Shown here one piece after another: positions 44,762-53,887 of a DNA stretch of 64,000 bases (its first letter is position 1; the number at the start of each line of letters is the position of its first letter). Below the pieces are notes generated by a model. That model saw only the letters and a program-made list of their open reading frames with translations, was not told the origin of the DNA and made no database searches. Source of the stretch: Lactiplantibacillus modestisalitolerans (lineage in GTDB: Bacteria; Bacillota; Bacilli; Lactobacillales; Lactobacillaceae). Location: contig NZ_BJEA01000001.1 of assembly GCF_005405425.1 (NCBI RefSeq), positions 62,001-126,000 of the forward strand, given 5' to 3'. A program made the position numbers and the translations under genes.

Positions 44762-45331
44762 TTACTGGCGATCTGCTGGTAAATGGGTCTGTTCGATGGC
44801 TAGTTGCATCGTCTTGGTGAACCGGTCATCGAGTTCGGATTCGGGGAGCGTGAAGAAACCACCGATTTCTTGAATAATGAACCCGAATAAAGTGGACCGG
44901 TACAGGGTGTTCTCAACCCGCGCCGCGTCGTTTAACTGTAACGGCGTAAACATGTCCTGATACAGTTTGATCATTGATTTCCGGGTCCGTGGAATTTTTA
45001 AATTATCATTTAAGTCTAGGAGTACCGGTGCGAGTCCGCGGTGGTGCTTGCAAGCCGCCCGGAATTCCTGGGCGAACGTCATTAGCGCGTCGTCTCCCGT
45101 CACGTCCGCCATTTTTTCATTCAACTGGTCCGCAACGTTTTGAACGAACTGAAGCCCAACTTGATCTAACAAGTCGCTTAGACTATCAACGTAATTGTAA
45201 ATCGATTGTGGCCGGACATCTAACGCGAGCGCTAGATCCCGGATCGTTAACCCGGTAATCCCCTTACTTTCAATTAATTGGTTGGCCGTTCCCAGCACTT
45301 TGGCCTGGGTTAGCGTTCTTCTTTTAACCAT
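44762..45331 (-). CDS. TetR/AcrR family regulator
   Basis: A 189-residue repressor with an N-terminal helix-turn-helix (TRRTLTQAKVL-type helix, then LTIRDLALALDVRPQSIYNYV) and a ligand-binding C-terminal part with a TetR_C-like helix run. It is divergent from the MFS efflux gene at 45495, and a 21-bp palindrome lies between them, so it probably represses the efflux operon and itself. ATG 45331 follows GAGCGGGGAATAAC; the frame also extends upstream but with a non-typical N-terminus. The inducer is unknown. Confidence 0.9.
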   Translation of the reverse strand: MVKRRTLTQAKVLGTANQLIESKGITGLTIRDLALALDVRPQSIYNYVDSLSDLLDQVGLQFVQNVADQLNEKMADVTGDDALMTFAQEFRAACKHHRGLAPVLLDLNDNLKIPRTRKSMIKLYQDMFTPLQLNDAARVENTLYRSTLFGFIIQEIGGFFTLPESELDDRFTKTMQLAIEQTHLPADRQ

Positions 45332-45446
45332 GTTATTCCCCGCTCTCAGATTAATTCGTTTATTATTATAACTCATAAATTAACAACTTTTTGCAAAAAC
45401 GACGCCAAACAGTTTAATTTGTGATTAAGAATTGGTACACTTTAAC

Positions 45447-45467
45447 TAAACTGATTTAATCAGTTTA
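45447..45467. promoter_or_regulatory. Palindromic operator of the TetR/MFS divergon
   Basis: A perfect inverted repeat of TAAACTGATT and AATCAGTTTA around a central T. It lies between the divergent regulator and transporter starts. A shorter half-site-like AAACAGTTTAAT is at 45408-45419. It is probably the regulator's operator. Confidence 0.6.
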
Positions 45468-45494
45468 ATCATAGCACACTTGGGGGAATTTTTC

Positions 45495-46940
45495 ATGGAT
45501 GATACAACTAGCACCAGCTATAATCCACTCGGATTAACGCTCACGCTGGTACTGGGAACTTTTTGTACGGCGCTCACGACTAACATGCTCGTGACCGCTT
45601 ACCCGACGTTGATGTCGACCTTCTCAATTTCAAGCGCCACCGTCCAATGGCTGACGACCGGGTTTTTACTGGTCATGGGCATCATGATTCCGGTCAGTGC
45701 CTGGCTACTGAATAACTTCAGTCTCCGCTTGATTTATATGGGCGCGTTAAGTTGTTTTTTAATTGGCTTGATTGTTAGTTTTACCGCACCCAACTTTCAA
45801 ATGATTTTAGCTGGGCGGCTCATTCAAGCCGTTGGGATTGGAATTACCTTCCCGACAATCCAGACCGTTTTGCTAGTGGTCTACCCGCCCGAAAAACGGG
45901 GTACCATGATGGGGGTCGGTGGAATTGTGATTGGGCTGGCCCCGGCGCTGGGGCCAACCGTCTCCGGTTGGATTCTAGATAACGCGACTTGGCGGGACTT
46001 GTTTGGCATGATGATCCCACCCATCGCACTCGTCTTGTTACTGGCCGCCTTTACCGTTAAGCCGGTGATTCCACTCAAGAAATCGCCGCTGGACGGCTGG
46101 GCGATCATTCTGTCAACGATTGGTTTTGGGAGCTTACTGTATGGCTTTTCATCCGTGGGCGCCCATGGTTGGGGCGCACCAATCGTGCTCGTCAGCCTCG
46201 TCGTGGGACTCATCTTTATCGCCGGCTTCGTTTGGCGTGAATGGCCGCAAAAGCAGCCCCTACTCAATATTCGGCTCCTTAAAATCTCGTCCTTTACAAT
46301 TGCATCCATGATTACCGGGATTGCCAACACCGCTATGATTGGGATTCAGGTCGTCCTACCGATGTACTTGCAAAATGTGCGCGGTTTAACACCACTGCAA
46401 TCCGGACTGATGATTTTACCCGGCGCACTCCTTTACGGCGTGATTAGCTTGATTAGTGGCCGCGCCTACGATTTAATCGGCGGTCGGCGGCTTGCGTTAA
46501 TGGGGACTTTTTTACTAACACTGGGAACGCTACCCTTCGCAATGTTGACGCGCCACACGCCTTATCCGGACATCGTGATGGAATATTGTATCCTGATGAG
46601 TGGGGTCGCGCTAGTCGCGATGCCACTGACGGCGGCGAGTTCGGTCGACCTCCACGGAATTCAGCTTAGTCACGGAACCGCGATCAACAGTACCATGCGC
46701 CAAATTATGACGTCGATGGGGACCGCGGTTCTCGGTAGCGTCCTGACCAACGTGGCCAATCAGGGTCAACCGGCCGCTCGACTCCTGAAAAGCGCGCCGC
46801 TGGCCTACCAAAGTCAGGCTTATAACGCAGCCATGAACGGCTTTCACGCGGCCTTCCTCGTCGCAACCGTCCTCGGCATTATTGGTCTGATTTGTGCGCT
46901 CTTCGTTAAACGCCCGGTGAAAGGAGCTGACGTGGCATGA
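45495..46940 (+). CDS. MFS multidrug efflux transporter, DHA2 (14-TM) family
   Basis: A 481-residue transporter with about 14 hydrophobic segments. Motifs fit the drug:H+ antiporter-2 branch: motif D1-like LVTAYPTLMSTFSISSATVQW, motif C-like ALGPTVSGWILDNATWRDLF and RLIQAVGIGITFPTIQTVLL. It exports drugs or other toxic compounds. ATG 45495 follows GGGGGAATT. It overlaps the DUF4811 gene as ATGA, so the two are translationally coupled, and it is divergent from the TetR gene. Substrates cannot be predicted. Confidence 0.93.
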   Translation: MDDTTSTSYNPLGLTLTLVLGTFCTALTTNMLVTAYPTLMSTFSISSATVQWLTTGFLLVMGIMIPVSAWLLNNFSLRLIYMGALSCFLIGLIVSFTAPNFQMILAGRLIQAVGIGITFPTIQTVLLVVYPPEKRGTMMGVGGIVIGLAPALGPTVSGWILDNATWRDLFGMMIPPIALVLLLAAFTVKPVIPLKKSPLDGWAIILSTIGFGSLLYGFSSVGAHGWGAPIVLVSLVVGLIFIAGFVWREWPQKQPLLNIRLLKISSFTIASMITGIANTAMIGIQVVLPMYLQNVRGLTPLQSGLMILPGALLYGVISLISGRAYDLIGGRRLALMGTFLLTLGTLPFAMLTRHTPYPDIVMEYCILMSGVALVAMPLTAASSVDLHGIQLSHGTAINSTMRQIMTSMGTAVLGSVLTNVANQGQPAARLLKSAPLAYQSQAYNAAMNGFHAAFLVATVLGIIGLICALFVKRPVKGADVA

Positions 46941-47689
46941 TTCTAGTCATCCTTGGAATTGGTTTGGCCGGCTTTATTTTAGGCCTCCTATTAATGCCCA
47001 CCCACCGCTCGCAGCTAACGGTTGGCGGCATTAGCTTAGTCGTTCTCGTGGGCGCCGCCATTTTGATGATTGGTAACGACCAGTGGCATTGGGGGATGCA
47101 CTGTGAGAAAACCACGCACGTGACGGCGCTGCAACCGACGATCAGTAATCCCAACGTCAACTTTTTACTGTATAGTCCGGTCAAGCAAGCTGAGCACGAA
47201 AAGGTCTACGTTTATCGCCGTGCGGACCATCAAAAACAGCTCCACACGGCGGCGAGTCTCAAGACGACTAACCGCGTGACCCGCACGCACCGGCAGTCGG
47301 CGCGCTTACTAACGATTCAGCATCGTTGGGCTTATAATAACCATTGGTGGCGGACGCTGTTTCGCGGCACCGGTCACCACAACCTGTTAATTCGCGAGAC
47401 CAACACGTTTGAAATTCCAGCCAATTGGTCGGTATTGAGTGTTAACCAGGCCAAGTGGTTAGAAAAACGCGCCAACCGCTTAACGACGACGGCCCGCAAA
47501 ACGTCGGCGCAGGCGGTGGCTAGCCAGTTAAAGCGGGCTCAGGCGGCTAATCCCCGCCTAAACGCGACTCAGTTGACCGCGCTCAAGCGGCAATACGAAC
47601 AAAAGGCCCAACAAGCTGCTCACGAGCAGGCCCGCGCGGCGGTGCCGGCATTGTTGGAGGCGGCGCAGCGGCAATCTATTTATGAATAA
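46937..47689 (+). CDS. DUF4811 membrane protein
   Basis: A 250-residue protein with two N-terminal hydrophobic segments (MILVILGIGLAGFILGLLLM and LTVGGISLVVLVGAAILMIG), an extracytoplasmic strand-rich part (VNFLLYSPVKQAEHEKVYVY, then RETNTFEIPANWSVLSVNQA) and a Gln/Ala/Lys-rich coiled-coil-like tail. DUF4811 is typically encoded right after DHA2 efflux pumps in lactobacilli; the function is unknown. The start overlaps the transporter stop by 4 bp (ATGA), arguing for a shared role. A terminator follows at 47706. Confidence 0.75.
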   Translation: MILVILGIGLAGFILGLLLMPTHRSQLTVGGISLVVLVGAAILMIGNDQWHWGMHCEKTTHVTALQPTISNPNVNFLLYSPVKQAEHEKVYVYRRADHQKQLHTAASLKTTNRVTRTHRQSARLLTIQHRWAYNNHWWRTLFRGTGHHNLLIRETNTFEIPANWSVLSVNQAKWLEKRANRLTTTARKTSAQAVASQLKRAQAANPRLNATQLTALKRQYEQKAQQAAHEQARAAVPALLEAAQRQSIYE

Positions 47690-47705
47690 TTAAGGACTGA
47701 AAGCG

Positions 47706-47734
47706 AAACGCGGTGCCCACAATGGGACCGCGTT
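47706..47734. terminator. Bidirectional terminator between DUF4811 and the defence pair
   Basis: AAACGCGGTgCCCA pairs with TGGGACCGCGTTT around ACAA, with TTTT on the plus-strand side. It serves the efflux operon and perhaps also the convergent ddmE-like gene. Confidence 0.82.
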
Positions 47735-47759
47735 TTTAATGCGCCTTATTCAAATGAAG

Positions 47760-49943
47760 CTATTTTGAGTCTTTCTTTTGCGGATCATACGTTTTGAGTC
47801 GCCAATATTCGCGGGCGTATTTCATCATGAACGGTTTGACCGTCCACTGCCCATTACGAACAAACTCCACGCCCATTAAATTGATTAGATCTGGAAAGAC
47901 GCGGTTCACTACTTCATCCGGAGCATCTTTTGAAGTTTGGGATGGCAACGGGATTAAAGCACGTAACCGAATTGCGCGACTAACCGTTTGTGGCAGCGGT
48001 GCGTTTGTCCCAACGTAATAATGATAGACCCACTGATGATCTTGCTTGATTTGAATTAGCCCAATATCTCGAAAACCCGGAAATAAGCTATAAGGTTGCG
48101 TTTGCCGCGCCGAATTATTAAACGTATAATCCGTGACCTGTTCGAAATTACGACAAACTTGTTGGACGGCCCGATTGCTAAAGAAGCGGTTTGCGTGTTT
48201 TTTTAGCCGTTGTCGAACCTCGTCTACGGTAAAGGTTGGGTCTGGTATCTGCTCAATTACATCCCTAAAAGCGGCTATGGCTGCCTGATAATCATCCGCC
48301 GAAATCTTACCGACGGGACTCGTCGCGACCAAAGCTAAGTCGGATAAAACAACCGACCGTACTAACACCCGACTGCCATCCGCTCGCTGGTGCCGTTCCA
48401 TCAGTTCCTCACTTTTTGGCATTAATTGCAGTTGCGTCTGCATAATTAACAAGTAGCTATCCTGCGAGCAAATCACGCCATCCACTAACGCCCACAACCA
48501 CTTATGATGGTTTAAATTATCCCAGATTAGGTAACAAAGCTCCGTTAACTCATCTCGCTTAAATTCACCCGTATCACTCAAAGTCACCACTTGATCACTA
48601 AATGCTAACTGGCCAGTCGCCGTCACCGTAGCTTTAACCACTGCAATTCTGCAAGGATCCTGTCTCCCAGTCTTTAATGAATTAAACCAATAGTATTGAT
48701 AACGACTCGTTGTTTCAATTAATTCATTATCCACCAGGCGAAGTTGCCCCGCTCGAATGTCAGCTTTAACGGCCAAATTTTGGAAAATATTGACCATCGC
48801 CGGATCAATGGTAACCTCCCCTTGTTTGGGCTGCCAACTCGTCAAATCAGAATCTAAGCTGTAATGACCAACATTCTCGATGGTCAAATGTTGGATAATT
48901 TGCGTTTCTGTCCCCCGCTGATACGTTTCGATAACGTTAGCTTTCCCGACTTTTTCGGGGCGTGCTTCCCGAATAACGGACAAATTTAACCCGTCCACCA
49001 AGTGTTCTCGTTGCTGAATGACAAGCTTCAATTCTTGTAAAAGTGGGGATTTCGTCAACGCAAGCGCAATTTGGGTGGCCAATTCTCCCGTTTTAGGCTC
49101 CGTTGGTTCTGAAATCACGTTAATCGTTTGGTCTTTAAAATAGCGCCAAATGCTTGCGCCGTGTTCACTTTTAAGACTTGGTTTAGGCCGGGCAACTTTT
49201 AAAACTGGATAATTTGCGAAAGTCACCGTTTCTTTTTTAAAACACTTGCCAAAATTTCGTTTCAGCTCATGTTGCAATTGGGTCACAATACCAACCTTAC
49301 TCCGTTCAAAACGTTCAAGTTGATCAGTATTCAAGAAATCGACCGTATTATTAATTTTGGTTTTATTCCCACGAATCCAATAAGGCTCCTTACTATCAAA
49401 CTGGCGCACCATGAGCCCCCGTTTTTCACAATATTGGTACCGTTCCGTTGGTAATTTTTCGTGCTCACTCGGCGTACGGAAACTCGTTACACTTAAAACT
49501 AACTCATTATGCCACGTTAATTTTACTTTCAGTGCGTAGCGAATTTGACCGCCCAAGCGCCGATTACGCTGCCACTTTGGTAAGGTCACGTAAAGTTCCG
49601 GTGTTAAATTACGCTCAGGCGCTAGCGTCAGATTGGTGAGCTGATTTAATAATAGTTGGACCACTTGGTTTGGGTTTAAGTCAGAAAACGGCACCATCGT
49701 CACTGTAAATTGATCACAAGTTTGCAGCTTTACGGACGCCCTTTTAGAAAAAAGAACGTAATAGTTCAGTTTATTTTTGTAAACCATTGAAAGTGCTGGT
49801 GATGCCTGCAATTGCCTGTAAAAATCACTAAAATATTCCTGCTGCGTTAGCACAATCTTATACACATCGAATTTACTATTAAGCCCCGTTTTATCAAGCT
49901 CCATATCCAAGCAGTTCACTTGAATATTAGTCGTCTTTGCCAT
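47760..49943 (-). CDS. DdmE-like protein, partner of a helicase-nuclease (putative Argonaute-like)
   Basis: This 727-residue protein has no motif I can name with certainty. It is hydrophilic, with no signal or membrane segment, and reads as an alternating alpha/beta multidomain protein. An N-terminal part has FDVYKIVLTQQEYFSDFYRQ, a middle part has NVIETYQRGTETQIIQHLTI, and a C-terminal part has CRIAVVKATVTATGQLAFSD and KWLWALVDGVICSQDSYLLI. The pairing with a 1,177-residue SF2 helicase/PD-(D/E)XK nuclease, the order (helicase first), the overlap of 17 bp and the length closely match DdmD-DdmE, where DdmE is a catalytically inactive, DNA-guided Argonaute-like protein. The DdmE call is therefore by context and size. 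ATG 49943 lies inside the end of ddmD. No PIWI catalytic tetrad is obvious. Confidence 0.62.
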   Translation of the reverse strand: MAKTTNIQVNCLDMELDKTGLNSKFDVYKIVLTQQEYFSDFYRQLQASPALSMVYKNKLNYYVLFSKRASVKLQTCDQFTVTMVPFSDLNPNQVVQLLLNQLTNLTLAPERNLTPELYVTLPKWQRNRRLGGQIRYALKVKLTWHNELVLSVTSFRTPSEHEKLPTERYQYCEKRGLMVRQFDSKEPYWIRGNKTKINNTVDFLNTDQLERFERSKVGIVTQLQHELKRNFGKCFKKETVTFANYPVLKVARPKPSLKSEHGASIWRYFKDQTINVISEPTEPKTGELATQIALALTKSPLLQELKLVIQQREHLVDGLNLSVIREARPEKVGKANVIETYQRGTETQIIQHLTIENVGHYSLDSDLTSWQPKQGEVTIDPAMVNIFQNLAVKADIRAGQLRLVDNELIETTSRYQYYWFNSLKTGRQDPCRIAVVKATVTATGQLAFSDQVVTLSDTGEFKRDELTELCYLIWDNLNHHKWLWALVDGVICSQDSYLLIMQTQLQLMPKSEELMERHQRADGSRVLVRSVVLSDLALVATSPVGKISADDYQAAIAAFRDVIEQIPDPTFTVDEVRQRLKKHANRFFSNRAVQQVCRNFEQVTDYTFNNSARQTQPYSLFPGFRDIGLIQIKQDHQWVYHYYVGTNAPLPQTVSRAIRLRALIPLPSQTSKDAPDEVVNRVFPDLINLMGVEFVRNGQWTVKPFMMKYAREYWRLKTYDPQKKDSK

Positions 49944-52900
49944 CTACAAAAGCTCCAATCTTTAATATTGCTGCTTGCGTTAAAATTAACTGTCCTTGTT
50001 GATCAATTAGGCCAGGAACTTCCATAATTCGTTGGTTTGCCGTTTGAATGACATTCACCGGGTCCTTACCAAATAGATTAATTACAATTACACGCCATTC
50101 ATCACCAGTATCCGTCGTTAGCGTTTCAAGCTTTTTTAACACCGCTTGACGAGCTGATTCTGCCGGCTCCGTGTGGGTTAGTTGCCAATTTTTAAAATCA
50201 ACTGCAACTTGATTGCCAATCTTAAAATCAAACAATTCGTTGTGCCGAATATCCAAAAAATCACGTAGGTGATAGCCCAATACCCGCTGAAAAATAAATT
50301 TACCGGCAGCTTCACCCAAAATTCCCGTGTACAAATTGATAAATTGAACCGGATTTAAAATAAATTCATCCGGTTGCCATTCCGTTGCGTATTCGTGGCG
50401 CTCAAAATAATCCCGCATACCGGGATATTTTAATACGGCTGGTAGCCCCGCTTGTTCAGCTGAAACTTCCACCTGCGGTTCATCTGGGCAATCTTCAAAA
50501 CAAAAATCACCATAGTCTAAGTGCTGAACACCGGCCTGATATTTAACAATTGGCGCGACGGTATTTGATAAATACTGCAATCCCATTTGTTGATTTTCAT
50601 CAAATTCATTTTGAACTGTGATTAATTGCGCTCTACTGATGGTTGGATATTTCAACATACATTCCCGCAAGGCTTGGTAATATTCAGCAACCTGACGATC
50701 ACTTTGAAGCCGGTAAACCAGCCGATTAATATCATTAGCACAATATTTAGTGTAATTTTGCCGTCTATATTGATCTAAGCGGCTCTGCTCAGTTTGCGTC
50801 GTGTTTTTTTGCTCCTGACAATCCAGTAGGGCCTGTACCTCTGGACTCAGTTGGTCCGCTTCCACTCCAATCGTTCGAATCTGACTAACAACGTTGCGGT
50901 GCGTTAACACTAGGGGATTAGGATGCTTATTAAAGGCCCGGTTCATCCGGCCAAGTGCTTGCACAATGGTATACGTATAGCTCATGGCAAGACTAGGAGC
51001 GTCTTTCAAAGAAAAGAATTGTCCGTTCAAAGCTTTATTAAAGCAACTTCTTAATTGTTCCGTATTAATCTCGTTATTTTCACGTAAATATTGCAATTCG
51101 ATTACCATTGCTAACGTCTCAGCATTCATCCCTGACCGCCCCGGTGATGTTAATAAATGGGTAACGTCACCAAGGTACATCCCGTCAATATCCTTAGCGT
51201 TAAAGCGCTTATCAGCCTCGTTAGATTTCCCACCAATTGAAAGACTGTGCTCTTTTTCAAACGCACTAATCGGGTGCTGCAAATTTTGACCAACGCCCAG
51301 CGTTTGGTACGCACTTAGCATGTAAACGCGTGTTCCGCCAGCTAATAAGCGTCGGACTTCGGTAAGTTGTGCTTCGATTTCATTATGACGCCCTGAAATT
51401 ATTCTCAATTCCACGGGTACCTTATTGGGTACCAATTGTTGTTTTAGCGTTTCAAAAACTTGGTTGATAAAGCCTGCGTTCATTTCAGCAGAGTGATCTG
51501 GCAGTTTCGCTTGTAACCCTAGAAAACTTGTATACGTCGGTCGTGCCAGCAGTTCAATAAAGCTTTCAAATAACGCTAGGTAGCGTTCCAGAAAATATTG
51601 CGCCTTTTTTCCTTCCGCGCTTTCGATTGTATGAATTAGTTGGGTTAAATTGCCATCCAAATTTATAATGGCGTCCCAATTCGTAACGCGTTGCTTGAAC
51701 TGACTTGCTTTTAGCGTTTTAACAACGCTAGCTTTTAAACCCACCATACGGGCTTGAACTTGAATCCCCCGTTCCCGATAGCGCGTTTTTAAATCAAACT
51801 CCCGTTGCGTTTTCGCTGTTAAATACTGCCGTGCTTGCTTAAAATTAGCTCCTAATTGGTCTTTTAAAAACGGTAAGTCATAATTATCCAAAATCGTTTC
51901 AAAATTAGCGGTAGCTGAAAGCCCCCAAATACGACAATGTTTTAATAACATTAGTAAGTACCGCTCCGGGGTTAGCGTGTAGAAAGCCGCGTTAAAGATT
52001 GTCTGCTCACTATGATCATTGGCATCCTGAAAATAATAAAGGTCCAGGCCGCGTTCCTGTAACGGTTGCGGTCGATGTAAGCTCAGGAGTTTCTTATGCT
52101 TGGTAGAACCGCTTTTATACGGGGGCTCCGCCTGAATATCAAGTAAAATTGTCATTTGATCATAACTAAGTCCCATTGCGCTACCAACGGTTCGAAACGC
52201 ATCCTCAAATTCAATGCGCTCATTAATTCCCACCGTATCGCTATTCTTTGCACGCTGATATTTCCGTGCACACGTTGCTAAATACCGGGTAAATCTGCGG
52301 ATAAAACCAGCGACCCGGTACAACATCCGTCGAAATTCAAGCTCATCCGGTTGCTGATGATTAACATCAACACCGTTTCGTTCTTTATTTAAGTGACTAC
52401 GCCACGGAACGTTGTCACTACTTAAATTCTCAACTAACGAGTGAATCAAAAAATTGGCTTTATATTGTGCTTCTGTCACCTTGTAAAGGAGTTCTAAGTG
52501 ATAGCTTTCCTGCAATTCTTTAGCAATTGACTGTAAGTCGTCATAATACCCCTCTTCAACAGCTGGGTTCTTCACTGTAATTGGTAAATTGATATTAATT
52601 TGATCTAGTCCATGTTTAATAGTATTAAACAAACTAAAAAGGTCCGTATCAATCTTAAGTGTTTGGTCAATTTGTTTGCGTAGCTGTTTTTTCTTGCTCC
52701 GATCAAATTCATCCAAAACAACTAAGGCGTCATTCAGCAACGAAGTCGTCAGAAGACTCTTACCCTTCTCCTCAAAAAAAGGCGTAAAACTCCGAATAAA
52801 TTTATCGGTCGTCATGATAATAATCTGAAACTGCTCTAAATTAATGGTTGGATACCGTTTAAATAGCCAGCGACGAACCTCAACGAATTCGGAATTACTG

Positions 52901-53460
52901 AGTTTCTTTAAAAGTACTTGTTGACTTTCCTTGTCTAGCGGTACTTCCACCCTGAGCCCACACAATTTAGCTAACTGCTTAGCAAGCGCCCTGCGCACCG
53001 ATAACTCTTCAGGAGCAAGTAATTTCCAATAATCAACATCCCCACCGATTTGACACATACTTTCGTATTGTTGATACCTGATGGCTAGCTTTCTAAGTGC
53101 TTGATCGACAGACTCCGCCGCTTGCGCATCTCCAAGTAAGCATTTCGGCACTTGACCGTCCGTGTAATCATCAACTAGATACCCAACGTTTTCTAATAAA
53201 GAACGCACAACCGCAATCCGTTCATAGTCAGCATACTGCTTGTGCTCAGCGTCATTCCAAAATTTCAAAAAATCATCGATTGGGATATTCTTTTTTTGAT
53301 CCGAAATAAAGAACGCCCGAAAATTAGGATCCTTCATCGCTTGCCAGCAAAGAAATTCAGTTACTCCACGGCTTTTACCATTCCCCGTTGGGGCATCTAG
53401 TAACATCAAAGTCCCCTTTTTCGAATTTGAAAACATTTTTTTAAAATCTTCAAGTTGCAT
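49927..53460 (-). CDS. DdmD-like SF2 helicase fused to PD-(D/E)XK nuclease
   Basis: A 1,177-residue protein with helicase motif I (DAPTGNGKS, K29), motif II (VVLDEFD, 250-253), motif III (GLSATA, 515-518), motif V (YQTLGVGQNL, about 718-727) and motif VI (QALGRMNR, 834-841). The C-terminal domain (about 1030-1177) carries E1050 in LGEAAGKF, D1078, and D1088-F-K1090 in QVAVDFKNW, a PD-(D/E)XK nuclease pattern. DdmD proteins combine exactly these two domains, are about 1,190 residues long, and with DdmE degrade invading plasmids after DNA-guided loading. ATG 53460 follows GAGGTGAATTGAA; a consensus promoter lies 77 bp upstream. The 3' end overlaps the ddmE-like gene by 17 bp. Alternative: another two-gene helicase-nuclease defence system. 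Confidence 0.72.
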   Translation of the reverse strand: MQLEDFKKMFSNSKKGTLMLLDAPTGNGKSRGVTEFLCWQAMKDPNFRAFFISDQKKNIPIDDFLKFWNDAEHKQYADYERIAVVRSLLENVGYLVDDYTDGQVPKCLLGDAQAAESVDQALRKLAIRYQQYESMCQIGGDVDYWKLLAPEELSVRRALAKQLAKLCGLRVEVPLDKESQQVLLKKLSNSEFVEVRRWLFKRYPTINLEQFQIIIMTTDKFIRSFTPFFEEKGKSLLTTSLLNDALVVLDEFDRSKKKQLRKQIDQTLKIDTDLFSLFNTIKHGLDQININLPITVKNPAVEEGYYDDLQSIAKELQESYHLELLYKVTEAQYKANFLIHSLVENLSSDNVPWRSHLNKERNGVDVNHQQPDELEFRRMLYRVAGFIRRFTRYLATCARKYQRAKNSDTVGINERIEFEDAFRTVGSAMGLSYDQMTILLDIQAEPPYKSGSTKHKKLLSLHRPQPLQERGLDLYYFQDANDHSEQTIFNAAFYTLTPERYLLMLLKHCRIWGLSATANFETILDNYDLPFLKDQLGANFKQARQYLTAKTQREFDLKTRYRERGIQVQARMVGLKASVVKTLKASQFKQRVTNWDAIINLDGNLTQLIHTIESAEGKKAQYFLERYLALFESFIELLARPTYTSFLGLQAKLPDHSAEMNAGFINQVFETLKQQLVPNKVPVELRIISGRHNEIEAQLTEVRRLLAGGTRVYMLSAYQTLGVGQNLQHPISAFEKEHSLSIGGKSNEADKRFNAKDIDGMYLGDVTHLLTSPGRSGMNAETLAMVIELQYLRENNEINTEQLRSCFNKALNGQFFSLKDAPSLAMSYTYTIVQALGRMNRAFNKHPNPLVLTHRNVVSQIRTIGVEADQLSPEVQALLDCQEQKNTTQTEQSRLDQYRRQNYTKYCANDINRLVYRLQSDRQVAEYYQALRECMLKYPTISRAQLITVQNEFDENQQMGLQYLSNTVAPIVKYQAGVQHLDYGDFCFEDCPDEPQVEVSAEQAGLPAVLKYPGMRDYFERHEYATEWQPDEFILNPVQFINLYTGILGEAAGKFIFQRVLGYHLRDFLDIRHNELFDFKIGNQVAVDFKNWQLTHTEPAESARQAVLKKLETLTTDTGDEWRVIVINLFGKDPVNVIQTANQRIMEVPGLIDQQGQLILTQAAILKIGAFVDGKDD

Positions 53461-53536
53461 TTCAATTCACCTCACTAATACGACTCAACGTGTCTTCAAT
53501 TACTCAATATCATTACCGAATCAAAATTTTGCTTTT

Positions 53537-53565
53537 AGTATATTTAGTATCGTTCAATGTGTCAA
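53537..53565 (-). promoter_or_regulatory. Promoter of the ddmDE-like operon
   Basis: On the minus strand TTGACA (53560-53565), a 17-bp spacer and TATACT (53537-53542) give a near-consensus sigma-A promoter. The predicted start is near 53530, with a leader of about 70 nt. A repeated TTTAGTAT pair overlaps the -10 region. Confidence 0.75.
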
Positions 53566-53872
53566 AGATTTACATATATTTATTATTTTATTAAATAGTA
53601 TAAGTAAAAATAATATTGTCTTTCTGCATCTCTATTGATGATAATTTGCGTGAAAATCTACCAATTTATATCGTACTAATTTAATCATCATCCGCTACAA
53701 ACTACCTATGTTTACCAACGTTTACGGTGTTTATACTTGCGTCAAACTGAATCAATAGTAAAATTTAAAGTGACTTAAACCCAAGCCTAGTATTCTTGCT
53801 TCATTATCCTGCAGATCCTTCAAAAGCATGCGTTAATTTTCTATATAAACTAACCTCACCACACAGCCCCAA
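53566..53872. other. AT-rich intergenic region upstream of the defence operon
   Basis: About 300 bp of AT-rich sequence with no open frame of note. It separates the ddmDE-like promoter from the divergent small membrane protein gene at 53888, whose Shine-Dalgarno (AAAGGAGG) is at 53873-53880. Confidence 0.5.
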
Positions 53873-53887
53873 AGGAGGCAATTCGAT

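Noticed and set aside
46611-46847. Minus-strand frames within the MFS gene and other GC-rich genes (also 59020-59448, 60610-61456)
   Set aside because: Typical antisense open frames in GC-rich coding sequence without start signals or family motifs.
47760-53460. Interpretation as a CRISPR Cas3 or type III system
   Set aside because: No HD domain, no Cas proteins and no repeat array were seen; the C-terminal nuclease is of PD-(D/E)XK type.
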